A DNA stretch of 57,140 bases from RUG563 sp964423675. GTDB taxonomy: Bacteria > Bacillota > Clostridia > Christensenellales > Aristaeellaceae. Numbering within the stretch: position 1 is the first letter of the stretch; each line of letters opens with the position of its first letter. This document shows, one piece after another, positions 33,242-42,073 of this stretch. The notes beneath the pieces are model-generated. The model did no database searches. It was not told where the DNA came from and saw only the letters and a program-made list of their open reading frames with translations. The DNA lies in assembly GCA_964423675.1 (NCBI GenBank), contig CAYRFP010000009.1, positions 1-57,140 on the forward strand, given 5' to 3'. Made by a program: the position numbers and the translations under genes.

Positions 33242-35485
33242 TTATTTCCCAACCATTCGGCGAACCGCGCAGCACAGCCGAACAGAAAACGGGGCTGCGG
33301 CACGGAAGCGCAAATAGGCGGCGTGGAATTCCTCCCCAGAGGCGTCATGGCAGCCATAGATCTGGCCTGCATACGCATCTGCCAGCGAGAAAACCGCGGG
33401 GAGCCCCTGGCCTGCCAGGTGTGCGTCCGCTCGTGCGCCAAATTGATGCAGTGTCTCCGTCGGCCGTTTCTCCACACCACGATAGACCAGCAGAGCGCAA
33501 ACCGCGCGGAAGAAAACATCCGATGCCTGCTGCGGCTTCCGCTTCGCCTGGCGAACAGGTTCCGTCCAAAGATAACACATCAGCAATAACGCCATGACCA
33601 GCAACAATGCCAGCAGGATCCATAACCCATGCGGCGGATTCTGCGGCGGCGTGTTTTCCGGCTCTGGAGTTTCTTCAGGAACTGGAGACGGTGTGGGCGA
33701 TTCATTCGGTTTGTCCGAAGGCGCATCCGAGGGCTGATCCGAAGGCGCAGGAGAAGCGGTGGGTTCAGAAGATGGATCCGGGGAAACAGTGGGCGTGGGC
33801 GTTTGCCCGGGCGGTGGCGTAGGCGTGGATGTGTCGTCCCCTGCGTCATTTCCGCGCTGATTATCTCCCCGGGGCGTCGCGTCAAATTCCAGCCAGCCAA
33901 AGCCATTTAGATAAACCTCCGTCCAGGCGTGCGCCTGCGCTCCCGTCACCTGAGCCAGGCCACTATCATCTGGAATAGCCAGATAGCCGGTCACATAGCG
34001 GGCAGGAACGCCCACAATGCGGCATAGTACCGTCATAGCAGTAGCGAAATAAGTGCAATAGCCTTCCTTTTCGCCCAGTAAAAACCACGCCACGAAATCC
34101 ACGCCATCCGGGGGTGTTTGCGTATTCAAGGTATAGTGATAATTTTCCTGCAAATAGTGCTGAATACCCAGCGCCTTTTCATAGGGTGTTTTCGCTCCCT
34201 GTGTGGCTCGGTCTGCAATCGTATAGATTTCTTGCTGAATATGCTTCGGAAGAGACAGATAGGTATCCGCAATTTCCGCATAATCAGGGTCTTCCAGTTC
34301 GGCACAGGCAGCAACGATCCGTTCCGTTTCCCCGTCCCCTGAAACCAACGGCAGATACGTCAGGGTATAGCTATCCCCCGCCTTCACATCCCGGGTGATA
34401 AATAATTCCGCCGCCATATTATAATACAGTACCATTCGATCGCTTTCCATTTGCAGTGATCTTGTGGCCGCAGGGGCGAAAAGCGTGGTAGGGCCATCGG
34501 ACAGCATATGTACACGCAGGGTTTTTGTTTCCAGATTTTCCGCTTCAGTCAAGGGTTTGTTCAGCCCGAAAAGCTGCTGCTTGAGTCCCAAAAAGCGCGA
34601 GGAAGCGTACAGATATCGGCGACTGGACAGGGTATCATACCAGTTCAGCCCGGAATAATCATTATAGGTTTTTCCCCGCAGCAGCACAGTCTGTTCCGTT
34701 GCCACCTCCATTACGGTGTTGGAGCCGGGCGTTGCCTGGCCCCCCAGCCGATCGGACAACGGCTGAAACCCTTGGGAAACCAGGGAAAAGGAAGTGCGGA
34801 ATTCGTTAAAGAACAGGTAATCCTCCAGAAATTCCTGCATTTTCTGAGCCGCTTTTTCCAGCGCCGGAACGCTTTCCGTGCGAGCAGGCAACAGCAAAAA
34901 TGCCGCGCCCACCACTGCTACCGCCACCGGCAGCACGGCGACCCGATATTTTTCCCGCCGTCCCAGCAGCATCACCAGGCCGCCAAAAGCCGGAAGCGCA
35001 TAAAGCAGCAGCCGATCATTGCTGCCGAACACGAAACACAGCCCCACCGTGGTGATCACGCAAAAAACGCTCAGCGGCAGCATATCATCCCAGCTCAGCG
35101 ACGCCGCAAGCAGCGAAAAAACCAGGCAAACCGCGATTCGCGCTGCATCTGCATAAGGCGCGGCCGCGTCCGGAATGCCCCGTAGGACTAGAAACGCCGC
35201 CTTACATAATTGAATCAGCGTGTAATCCGGACCACCACCCAGCGCGCCCCAAACCGCCAACCCTGCGGCAGCCAAGGCAAAAAACAGCCATTTCCAACGC
35301 AGCTTCAGGGAAAACAGCCCTTCAAATCCCAGCGCAAACAGGGCGCACCAGCCCACCGTCTGCATTACCGATTGCTTGGGCAACAGCGCGCCCAGCACGC
35401 ACAGCGCCATCCCAGCACCCAGCAGCAGCGCCGTGATCCACCGAAGCGCCGCCGCGCAAAGCGCGTCCTTATGCTGGCGTAACAT
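33242..35485 (-). CDS. Membrane-bound transglutaminase-like protein
   Basis: A 747-aa protein. The N-terminal ~200 residues hold several transmembrane helices. An extracellular region follows with a transglutaminase/papain-like fold carrying Cys477 (EGYCTYFATAM), His519 (AQAHAWTEVY) and Asp535 (WLEFDATPR). Then comes a Pro/Thr/Ser/Asp-rich linker (about 545-615), one more transmembrane helix (about 622-642) and a cytosolic tail resembling DUF4129. It is the third gene of the moxR-DUF58 unit and overlaps the DUF58 gene by 17 bp. Such trios are widespread; a role in cell-envelope protein processing is inferred, not shown. Confidence 0.88.
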   Translation of the reverse strand: MLRQHKDALCAAALRWITALLLGAGMALCVLGALLPKQSVMQTVGWCALFALGFEGLFSLKLRWKWLFFALAAAGLAVWGALGGGPDYTLIQLCKAAFLVLRGIPDAAAPYADAARIAVCLVFSLLAASLSWDDMLPLSVFCVITTVGLCFVFGSNDRLLLYALPAFGGLVMLLGRREKYRVAVLPVAVAVVGAAFLLLPARTESVPALEKAAQKMQEFLEDYLFFNEFRTSFSLVSQGFQPLSDRLGGQATPGSNTVMEVATEQTVLLRGKTYNDYSGLNWYDTLSSRRYLYASSRFLGLKQQLFGLNKPLTEAENLETKTLRVHMLSDGPTTLFAPAATRSLQMESDRMVLYYNMAAELFITRDVKAGDSYTLTYLPLVSGDGETERIVAACAELEDPDYAEIADTYLSLPKHIQQEIYTIADRATQGAKTPYEKALGIQHYLQENYHYTLNTQTPPDGVDFVAWFLLGEKEGYCTYFATAMTVLCRIVGVPARYVTGYLAIPDDSGLAQVTGAQAHAWTEVYLNGFGWLEFDATPRGDNQRGNDAGDDTSTPTPPPGQTPTPTVSPDPSSEPTASPAPSDQPSDAPSDKPNESPTPSPVPEETPEPENTPPQNPPHGLWILLALLLVMALLLMCYLWTEPVRQAKRKPQQASDVFFRAVCALLVYRGVEKRPTETLHQFGARADAHLAGQGLPAVFSLADAYAGQIYGCHDASGEEFHAAYLRFRAAAPFSVRLCCAVRRMVGK

Positions 35486-36620
35486 AGCACACCTCCACCA
35501 AATGATGCTGCAATCGGGCCACGTATGGCTGATATTCCGGGCTATCCGGAGTATACGTGACCAAATATAGTCTGGCGCTGGGGCCCATGCGGCGCATACG
35601 GCTGATGCCCTCCACGATGGGGGCAGACAATCGAGTGGTGATAATAATCGCCGCGCCAGTTCGGCGCATGCGGCGCAGTTCCAGATTCAGCACCCGCGAA
35701 AAATTCTCCCCATCCTGGAATGGCTGCGCAGCCAGCATTTCCTGCAGCAAGGCCAGGTTGCCCGCATGATCCGAAGCGAATTCATTGGCCCGCTCTCCGT
35801 ACAAAGGCAGGCGTACCGGACTGCCATCCGCCATTTGCAACTTGGCCACGGCCACCGCCGTTTCACACAGCGCATCCCGCAAGCTTTCCGTTCCCTCCGG
35901 CTTTTCCGCGCCTCCCAGAGGCTTGGCGCAATCCAGCAAAATCAGCGTATCCGGCGGCGCAGGCGTTTCAAACCGCCGTACCCATAATTCCTGCTTGCGG
36001 GAAGAAAGCTTCCAATGCACCCGTTTCATCGCGTCTCCCGGACGATAGGGGCGCACGTCCTCCGGCGAATTATAATCCTCCTGGGTACGGGAAAGCGCCG
36101 CAGCCCCGTCATCGCCCAAATTGAATTTCGGCTTATCAATGGCAAAGGGACGGGGCAAAACCATCAAAACCGCTCCGCCATTCTTCGGTCGTTTGCGCCA
36201 GGAAAACAGGCCGAACAGATCGCTGACCGTCACCTGATTCAGCGCCACAGAATACTGTCCTACATGCCGCGCGGATAGGGGCAGCCGCAGCGTATGTGAA
36301 ACAAAGGGCATGGCCGGAAAAACGCAGCTATTCTCCTGGCCCGCATCCCAATAAACGCCCTCTACCGGTGCAATCGGCAGCAGGCTGCAATGACGCAGGG
36401 TCACAGTCAGGCTCACATTTCCCCCCCGATGCACCTTCGTTCCAGACAGTCGCTGCACACATTCCAGCGTTGCCAGCGCCAACAGTGAACTGAGCAGCCC
36501 ATAAGCCAGCAGCAGCAACAGCAGAATACTTATGTAATAATAGAGCCTTCCCCCCAGCGCCAGGGCGCATAGCAGGGCCGCCGCCAACGCGCTGAGCAGC
36601 GCAAAGCCTCGGCGAGTCAT
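35469..36620 (-). CDS. DUF58 domain protein
   Basis: A 383-aa protein with two N-terminal transmembrane segments (about 5-45), a beta domain and the DUF58 core (DVRPYRPGDAMKRVHWKLSS, then RRFETPAPPDTLILLD). DUF58 proteins have a von Willebrand A-like fold and act with MoxR ATPases. Its start overlaps the moxR stop by 4 bp, and its end overlaps the transglutaminase gene, so the three are translationally coupled. Confidence 0.9.
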   Translation of the reverse strand: MTRRGFALLSALAAALLCALALGGRLYYYISILLLLLLAYGLLSSLLALATLECVQRLSGTKVHRGGNVSLTVTLRHCSLLPIAPVEGVYWDAGQENSCVFPAMPFVSHTLRLPLSARHVGQYSVALNQVTVSDLFGLFSWRKRPKNGGAVLMVLPRPFAIDKPKFNLGDDGAAALSRTQEDYNSPEDVRPYRPGDAMKRVHWKLSSRKQELWVRRFETPAPPDTLILLDCAKPLGGAEKPEGTESLRDALCETAVAVAKLQMADGSPVRLPLYGERANEFASDHAGNLALLQEMLAAQPFQDGENFSRVLNLELRRMRRTGAAIIITTRLSAPIVEGISRMRRMGPSARLYLVTYTPDSPEYQPYVARLQHHLVEVCYVTPA

Positions 36621-37582
36621 GCCCGGCCTGTCGGAACGGGAATGCTGTCCAGCATCTGGGAAAGCACCTGAGGAGCCGACACCCCTTTCATCCGGGCTTC
36701 CGGAGTCAGCACCAGCCGATGGCTCAGCACCGGCAACGCCATATGCCGAATATCATCGGGTAACACATAATCCCGGCCACTGAGCAGCGCACAGGCCTGC
36801 GCCGCCCGCAGCAACGCAATCGCGCCCCGAGGCGACACCCCCAATTGCAGCGCCCCATGGGTGCGGGTCATTGCAGCAATGGTGGCCACATAGTTCCGGG
36901 CCTCCGGACTGGCGTATACCGTGCCCAGTTGCTCCTGCAGAGCCACAATTTCCTCCGCACCGCAAACCGGCATCAGCGTTTGCAGCGGCGAAACCGTTCC
37001 GCTGTACCGCTCCAATACGTCCATTTCCTCTTCTACAGTTGGATAGCCAATGGCAATGCGCAGGAAAAAACGATCCATCTGCGCCTCGGGCAAGGGATAC
37101 GTGCCCACGAAATCCACAGGATTCTGCGTTGCCAGCACCATGAAGGGCCGGGGCAGCGCATGGGTCACGCCGTCCACAGTCACCTGCCCCTCCTCCATCA
37201 CTTCCAGCAGCGCGGATTGAGTTTTGGGCGATGTGCGGTTGATTTCATCCGCCAGCACGATCTGGCTCATCACTGCGCCGGGCTTAAACTCCATTTCACC
37301 GGTTTTCATATTCACCAGGGTAAAACCCGTCACATCCGAGGGCGTCACATCCGGGGTAAACTGAATGCGCTTGAAGCTGCATTGCAGCGATTTAGCCAGG
37401 GCAGACACCATCGTTGTTTTACCCACACCCGGCACGTCTTCAATCAATACATGCCCCCTGCAGATCAGGGCAATCAGCATCAGTTCAATCGCATCGTCTT
37501 TGCCCACGATTACCCGGCGAATATTCTGCTGCAGGGCATATACCAGCGGCCGGGGCTGAGCAGGGGAAGCGTTCATGGCCAT
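36617..37582 (-). CDS. MoxR family AAA+ ATPase
   Basis: A 321-aa AAA+ chaperone-like ATPase. Walker A is EDVPGVGKTT, Walker B is IVLADEINR, sensor 1 lies at MVLATQNPVDF, the arginine finger at AQMDRFFLR, and the C-terminal lid has SPRGAIALLRAAQA. MoxR proteins are thought to help assemble or activate vWA or metal-containing partners; the DUF58 protein encoded next is the likely client. The start follows AAAGGAG. It is first in a three-gene operon. Confidence 0.92.
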   Translation of the reverse strand: MAMNASPAQPRPLVYALQQNIRRVIVGKDDAIELMLIALICRGHVLIEDVPGVGKTTMVSALAKSLQCSFKRIQFTPDVTPSDVTGFTLVNMKTGEMEFKPGAVMSQIVLADEINRTSPKTQSALLEVMEEGQVTVDGVTHALPRPFMVLATQNPVDFVGTYPLPEAQMDRFFLRIAIGYPTVEEEMDVLERYSGTVSPLQTLMPVCGAEEIVALQEQLGTVYASPEARNYVATIAAMTRTHGALQLGVSPRGAIALLRAAQACALLSGRDYVLPDDIRHMALPVLSHRLVLTPEARMKGVSAPQVLSQMLDSIPVPTGRA

Positions 37583-37673
37583 ATGGCTCTCCTTTCATGC
37601 CCGTTTCCGGGCGAAAACATCATTACCTTTTTGAGCAAGCGTTTCTTTTAAATAGCATGCCCGCTCTCTCTTT

Positions 37674-37702
37674 AGTATACCCTTACCACTTCGGAAATGC
37701 AA
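37674..37702 (-). promoter_or_regulatory. Promoter of the moxR operon
   Basis: On the minus strand TTGCAT and TATACT are 17 bp apart. It lies about 90 bp before the moxR start. Confidence 0.65.
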
Positions 37703-37770
37703 CAAAAATCGACATACTTACGCAAAACAAACGAAACAATTTACATTTTTCATCCAGTCCTCACACAAAA

Positions 37771-37807
37771 AACAAAAACCGAGAACGCCCAATACAAGGC
37801 ATTCTCG
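37771..37807 (-). terminator. Terminator of the rho-zinc ribbon-TPM operon
   Basis: The stem CGAGAATGCC with GGCGTTCTCG (one mismatch) is followed on the minus strand by GTTTTTGTTTTTTG. Confidence 0.82.
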
Positions 37808-37818
37808 TTTTTTATTTC

Positions 37819-38619
37819 TTAGAATTTTCCGCCCGATCCGCCATGGCTGGTGCCAGAGCTGCCCGAAAAGTTGCTTCTTCCTCCACCGCCTCCGCCGCCA
37901 CCATGATGGGATTCGGTTTCAATTTTGCGGCGATGGGTGGTGGTATAGAGGTAAATGTCGTTTGCGCGGGTCAAATGGAAGGAGCCATTCTGCACATACG
38001 ACGTTGCCTCATTCTTGCGCCGCACGGTTTTCAACTGGCCTTTCATCACAAAAACCGTGATCAGAGAAATGGCCAGCGCCACAATCAGCACAATGGGAAA
38101 CAACTGGTTGGCTCGTTCAGCCGGCGTATAAATCGAAAACTCCGCTTCAGTATTTTCCGGTACGCCCATGCGCATAATCGTATCAAGCCGATGCAGATAT
38201 TTTTCCAGCGCCGTGAAGTATTCCCCATTGCTGAGATACGGCACGATTTCCTCATGCATCCGATCCAGCCGTGCGTCCGTAAACACATCCATGGCGAGGC
38301 CGGTAGTCAGTGTGAAATAATCACGGCTGTTCATGCTCAGCAGAAACAGAACGCCATCCTTGCTTTCCCCCAGACCATAACCGCCCTGGTCATAATAGTC
38401 CGCAGCATAATACTGGGGCGAACTGTTCCCAATACCCTGCTTCAGCAGCAAAACCACATCCATTTGACGCTGCGTTCTAATCTGATCTATCTGTTCTTCC
38501 AGCACAGCCTCCTGCGCATCCGTCAGCAAGCCAGCCTCGTCTATTACCCGGTTTTCCGCCATCGAAGGCAGACACAGACAGCAAAGCGCCGCAAGCAGCA
38601 GAAAAAATCGCCTTATCAT
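37819..38619 (-). CDS. TPM-domain membrane protein with Gly-rich tail
   Basis: A 266-aa protein with a signal peptide (MIRRFFLLLAALCCLCLPSMA). A TPM domain follows (about 22-150; VIDEAGLLTDAQEAVLEEQI, DGVLFLLSMNSRDYFTLTTG), then one transmembrane helix (about 176-196) and a Gly/Ser tail ending SHGGSGGKF. TPM domains occur in the YgcG and plant TLP18.3 families and in proteins of membrane protein repair, some with phosphatase activity. The start is two bases after the stop of the zinc-ribbon gene, showing coupling. A longer frame inside that gene has no support. Confidence 0.85.
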   Translation of the reverse strand: MIRRFFLLLAALCCLCLPSMAENRVIDEAGLLTDAQEAVLEEQIDQIRTQRQMDVVLLLKQGIGNSSPQYYAADYYDQGGYGLGESKDGVLFLLSMNSRDYFTLTTGLAMDVFTDARLDRMHEEIVPYLSNGEYFTALEKYLHRLDTIMRMGVPENTEAEFSIYTPAERANQLFPIVLIVALAISLITVFVMKGQLKTVRRKNEATSYVQNGSFHLTRANDIYLYTTTHRRKIETESHHGGGGGGGGRSNFSGSSGTSHGGSGGKF

Positions 38620-38621
38620 GA

Positions 38622-39716
38622 TCACAGCACCCCCAGCCTGGCCAGCAGATAGCACAGGGCGTATCCCCCCGCGCCGATCCCGAAAAACAGCCCCAACAGC
38701 CAGCGGAAAAGCTTGCCCTTATCTGTGGGCAGATCGCCCACGAACTGGCCGGTCTGGCCGTTCATGGCGAAGGTATAAGTCTTATCCCGCCAGCGGGTGT
38801 TCAGCAGCCATACCGGCATGAGAATCTGCCGCACCCGGCCATGCTGCAAGTCAATCTGCGTATTTGCGGGGATAACGGTGGAATATCCCGCCACCGTGCC
38901 CCGCATCAATGCCTGCACGCTTTCCCGAATGCGAGCGTTGGCCCGGGGCTGGCAGCTTTCAGCAGAGACATCGTGGCGCTGCGCCTGATAGCCGGACAGA
39001 TAGGCCACGGTAAACTCCTTCGTCTTTTCGCTGTCAAAGGGCTCGATGGATTCCATCAGTGCGTCCTCCATTTTGCTGGATCCATCCACCGGCACACCCT
39101 TAAAGCCCATATGCCCGCCTCGGCGAACCAGATAATGCGCAGTGCGAGTCACTTCATATTGTCCTTCCCGGCGTACGCTGACCTTCTGGGCGTTATAGGT
39201 CACATCCGCTTCCGCTTCGCACGCAAACAGCCAGAAGGGCACATAAACGCCTGTGATCTTTTCCAGCCGGGTTTCATCCATAAAGCCCGTGGGCAAAAGC
39301 GCTTTGCCCTTGCAATGACGGCGGAGCGCCTCCTGAGCCTCCTGCTTGCTTTTCTGGAAGGGGATTACCCCGTCGGGTCGATACACCCCCGTCAGCACCC
39401 CCGGCATCACAGAAGGGTTGCCGCAATAAACACATTCCGAGGCAGCCGCCGTTTCGTCCAGCAGCATTTCCGCTCCGCAAGAGGGGCAGCGATATGCGCG
39501 CACATGGCTGTTTTCCGTACTGTCAAATCCTGTGTTCTGCGCCTGCTGCCAGTGCATTTGCTCATCTTTGGTATCTTCAATCTGAATCTGTGCAGCCTGC
39601 TCCACGCTTTCCAGCGAAAAGGAATTTCCGCAGGCCGGGCAATCCAGCTTCTGGCTTTCAGAGCCAAAGGCCAGCGCAGCGCCACAGCAGGGACAGCGAT
39701 AGTTTGTCGCTTGCAT
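38622..39716 (-). CDS. Double zinc-ribbon membrane protein
   Basis: A 364-aa protein with two four-cysteine zinc ribbons (CPCCG...CPACG near the N-terminus and CPSCG...CVYCG around 77-99), a large beta-rich domain (150-310; KITGVYVPFWLFACEA, QILMPVWLLNTRWRDK) and a C-terminal transmembrane helix (about 338-360). The paired PFWLF / MPVWLL segments recur in TFIIB-type zinc-ribbon proteins that sit beside TPM proteins. The function is unknown. It starts after GGAGG, 15 bp past rho. Confidence 0.75.
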   Translation of the reverse strand: MQATNYRCPCCGAALAFGSESQKLDCPACGNSFSLESVEQAAQIQIEDTKDEQMHWQQAQNTGFDSTENSHVRAYRCPSCGAEMLLDETAAASECVYCGNPSVMPGVLTGVYRPDGVIPFQKSKQEAQEALRRHCKGKALLPTGFMDETRLEKITGVYVPFWLFACEAEADVTYNAQKVSVRREGQYEVTRTAHYLVRRGGHMGFKGVPVDGSSKMEDALMESIEPFDSEKTKEFTVAYLSGYQAQRHDVSAESCQPRANARIRESVQALMRGTVAGYSTVIPANTQIDLQHGRVRQILMPVWLLNTRWRDKTYTFAMNGQTGQFVGDLPTDKGKLFRWLLGLFFGIGAGGYALCYLLARLGVL

Positions 39717-39731
39717 GCATGCCTCCGTTTG

Positions 39732-41720
39732 TTATTCAGCGGCAACGGGAGATGATTCTTTCTCCCCGGCCGCTTCCGCCGTAGACGTCTGGTCGTCCCC
39801 CATCTGCCATGCTTTCAGCAGCCCTTCATTATCATCCGTTTCATTCATGGCTGTCAAAAGAGCCGGCTGATCTGTTTCCCACATCTGCCGCATTTTCTCG
39901 GCAGCCAGCTGCTCTTCTTTAGACAAAAGCAGTTCCACCCGACGATTGCTGCAACGGCTGAAATCCACGGCCGGGAACAGCTCTGCCTTTGGCGAAGCCT
40001 TGCCAATAAAGCATTCCATATTGGCTGCGGCTCGCAGTTCTTCCACAATGGCCTGATCCAGCGGATTTGCTCCATCCAGGTGAGCCAAAGCGATAATAGT
40101 CAACGTGCCGCCCTCTTTGGTATTTCGAGCAGAACCAAAGAACCGCTTGGGCTTATTCATCGCGCCGGCAGCCAGACCGCCGGGCAGTGTCCGGGCAGTT
40201 TGCGGAGCCAACGTGTTATATGCCTTTGCCATCTTGGTTATGCTGTCCACCAGAATTACTACATCCCGCTTCTGCTCCGCCAGCCGCTGCGCTCTCTCCA
40301 GGGCCAGTTCACTCACCTTGGTCAGCGTCTCAGGAGTTTCGTCCACAGTGGAGCAGATCACTTCTCCCTTTACCGCTTCCTGCACCTCCGTCACATCCTC
40401 TGGCCGCTCATCCAGCAGCAGCACCATCAGATGCGCCTTGAGATAGCGATTGCCAATAGCGCCGGCCAAACGCTTGAGCAGGGAAGTTTTCCCGCTGCGC
40501 GCCGGGGCAACCACCAGGGCCCGCTGGCCAAAGCCCACCGGGCACATCAGATCCATCATGCGCAGCAGAATATCCGTGCCTGCTCGGGGCATCAATTCCA
40601 TCTTTCGCTTGGGATACAGTGCCGTCAATTCATCAAAGCAAAGGCGCTTGGGTGCCTCCTCCGCAGCCTGGCCGTTCACCTCAGTGATATACAGAAGCGC
40701 GCTGGAGCGGTCGCCTTCCCGCTGCGGCCGGGTTTTACCGGAAATATAATCGCCAGTGCGCAGATTAAAACGGCGAATCTGCGCATTGGAAACGTAAATG
40801 TCATTCTTGCCAGGGCGATAATTGCTGATCCGCAGGAAGCCATATCCATCGGGATGCACTTCCAGCACGCCTTCCCCATCGCCGCATTCGCCGGTCATCA
40901 GCACATCTGCCATTGCCGATGTGCCAACGGGAGCCGTATCCTTATAATGATAGGGCGAACGGGGCGCAGCATAATCCTGCTGAGGAGCAGGGGCATAATC
41001 CGTCCGGGGCGCATAATCATTACGCACCGCATAGTCCTGCCGCGGGGCGGAATAATCCGGGGTATAGGGCCGATAATCGTTCTGTCGGGGCTCGCTTTCC
41101 TGCTGCTCCGGGCCAAACCGGGAAGCAGAATAGGACGGCGCGGGCCGCTGTGTCGGCTGGGGCGACCGGCTGTCGTATCGCGGCTGGGGCGCGCGGGTAT
41201 AGGGCCGCGGTTCGCCCGGAACACTGCTCTGCGGCGCGCGGGGCGTCCAGTTTCCGCCCGTTGCCGGGCGCTGATAGCCGTTGCCCGCAAGCGCATAGGA
41301 ACGGGGATTATGCCAAGCGCGTGCGCCTTCCATGGTAAATGTGGGAGCCTTGGGCGAAATGGTGCTCAGCGAGGAAGTAGGCGTACCACTGGCCGGAGCA
41401 GGACGGGATGCCGGGCGGGCCACAGCAGGCCGTGTCACGCCCTGCATGGAGGGATTCGGAGTCAGCACAGGCACATCGTCTTCGTCCTCTGGCTCATCAT
41501 CGGCAATAATGGCGGCATGCCGCATCGGCGCAACAGCCGGAGCAGACGCAATGGGCGCAACACTTTCCTCTGCGGAGGGCACAGCTTTTCCCTCTGCAAC
41601 GGCAGCGTTCAATTTCTCAATGATGCCCTGCTTATTAATCCCTGCCCCCAACTTCACGCCCATTTCCTTGGCAACCTGGCGCAGCTTTTGCACGGACATG
41701 GATTCAAAATTTTCGCTCAT
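39732..41720 (-). CDS. rho: Transcription termination factor Rho with long disordered insertion
   Basis: A 662-aa Rho, against about 420 in E. coli. A Rho_N domain (8-45) is followed by a ~230-residue insertion (about 45-275) rich in Pro, Arg, Tyr, Gln, Ala and Ser, with degenerate DYAPR-like repeats at 218-254. The RNA-binding cold-shock domain (EGVLEVHPDGYGFLR) and the ATPase core follow: Walker A APARSGKT (405-412), LLLDERPEDVTEV, and the R-loop/Q-loop region LDGANPLDQAIVEELRA. It is the first gene of an operon with two uncharacterised membrane proteins. The start follows AAGGAGG. Confidence 0.96.
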   Translation of the reverse strand: MSENFESMSVQKLRQVAKEMGVKLGAGINKQGIIEKLNAAVAEGKAVPSAEESVAPIASAPAVAPMRHAAIIADDEPEDEDDVPVLTPNPSMQGVTRPAVARPASRPAPASGTPTSSLSTISPKAPTFTMEGARAWHNPRSYALAGNGYQRPATGGNWTPRAPQSSVPGEPRPYTRAPQPRYDSRSPQPTQRPAPSYSASRFGPEQQESEPRQNDYRPYTPDYSAPRQDYAVRNDYAPRTDYAPAPQQDYAAPRSPYHYKDTAPVGTSAMADVLMTGECGDGEGVLEVHPDGYGFLRISNYRPGKNDIYVSNAQIRRFNLRTGDYISGKTRPQREGDRSSALLYITEVNGQAAEEAPKRLCFDELTALYPKRKMELMPRAGTDILLRMMDLMCPVGFGQRALVVAPARSGKTSLLKRLAGAIGNRYLKAHLMVLLLDERPEDVTEVQEAVKGEVICSTVDETPETLTKVSELALERAQRLAEQKRDVVILVDSITKMAKAYNTLAPQTARTLPGGLAAGAMNKPKRFFGSARNTKEGGTLTIIALAHLDGANPLDQAIVEELRAAANMECFIGKASPKAELFPAVDFSRCSNRRVELLLSKEEQLAAEKMRQMWETDQPALLTAMNETDDNEGLLKAWQMGDDQTSTAEAAGEKESSPVAAE

Positions 41721-41911
41721 TCAAGTTTCCTCCTTAAGGCACATGGGACGAAAAAGGCCGCATTTTAATGAAATCAGCCGCATACGGCGGCAAGAAATCC
41801 CGTTTCTGAACGATTATGGATTTCCTAGAAACTACTTTAATGGCCCCATGTCCTCATTTCGCGGTTAAATTCAATGATTGGCAGAATCGCACGGTGGCGC
41901 TGTCTTTTTTC
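41721..41911 (-). other. Long rho leader, no gene
   Basis: About 185 nt lie between the predicted RNA start and the rho start codon. No open frame or strong hairpin was recognised. Long leaders upstream of rho allow autogenous control in other bacteria; that it does so here is inference. Confidence 0.4.
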
Positions 41912-41940
41912 ATTATAACAGAAGCTTTCCAGAATTTCAA
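41912..41940 (-). promoter_or_regulatory. rho promoter
   Basis: On the minus strand TTGAAA and TATAAT are 17 bp apart. Confidence 0.75.
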
Positions 41941-42008
41941 TCATTTTATGGCAGATTTTATGACAATTCAATCCGACAAAAAAATCCGTCCAGGGCGGAC
42001 AGATTTGT

Positions 42009-42062
42009 ATGCAAAATTTCTTTGCATGCATGTACCCCCTTCCTTGAACAAAAAGAAGGGGG
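42009..42062 (-). repeat. Two inverted repeats downstream of the P-loop ATPase gene
   Basis: GAAGGGGG/CCCCCTTC (42035-42062) and ATGCAAA/TTTGCAT (42009-42028) form successive hairpins after the stop at 42074. No clean T-run follows, so a terminator role is only possible. Confidence 0.4.
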
Positions 42063-42073
42063 CACAGCTTTCA

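Noticed and set aside
40960..41090. Short tandem DNA repeats that could suggest a CRISPR or VNTR array
   Set aside because: They are degenerate, lack regular spacers and encode the DYAPR-like segment of Rho in frame.
40080..41768. A 562-codon plus-strand frame opposite rho
   Set aside because: Low-complexity Arg/Ser/Ala peptide mirroring the rho insertion; no promoter, ribosome site or domain.
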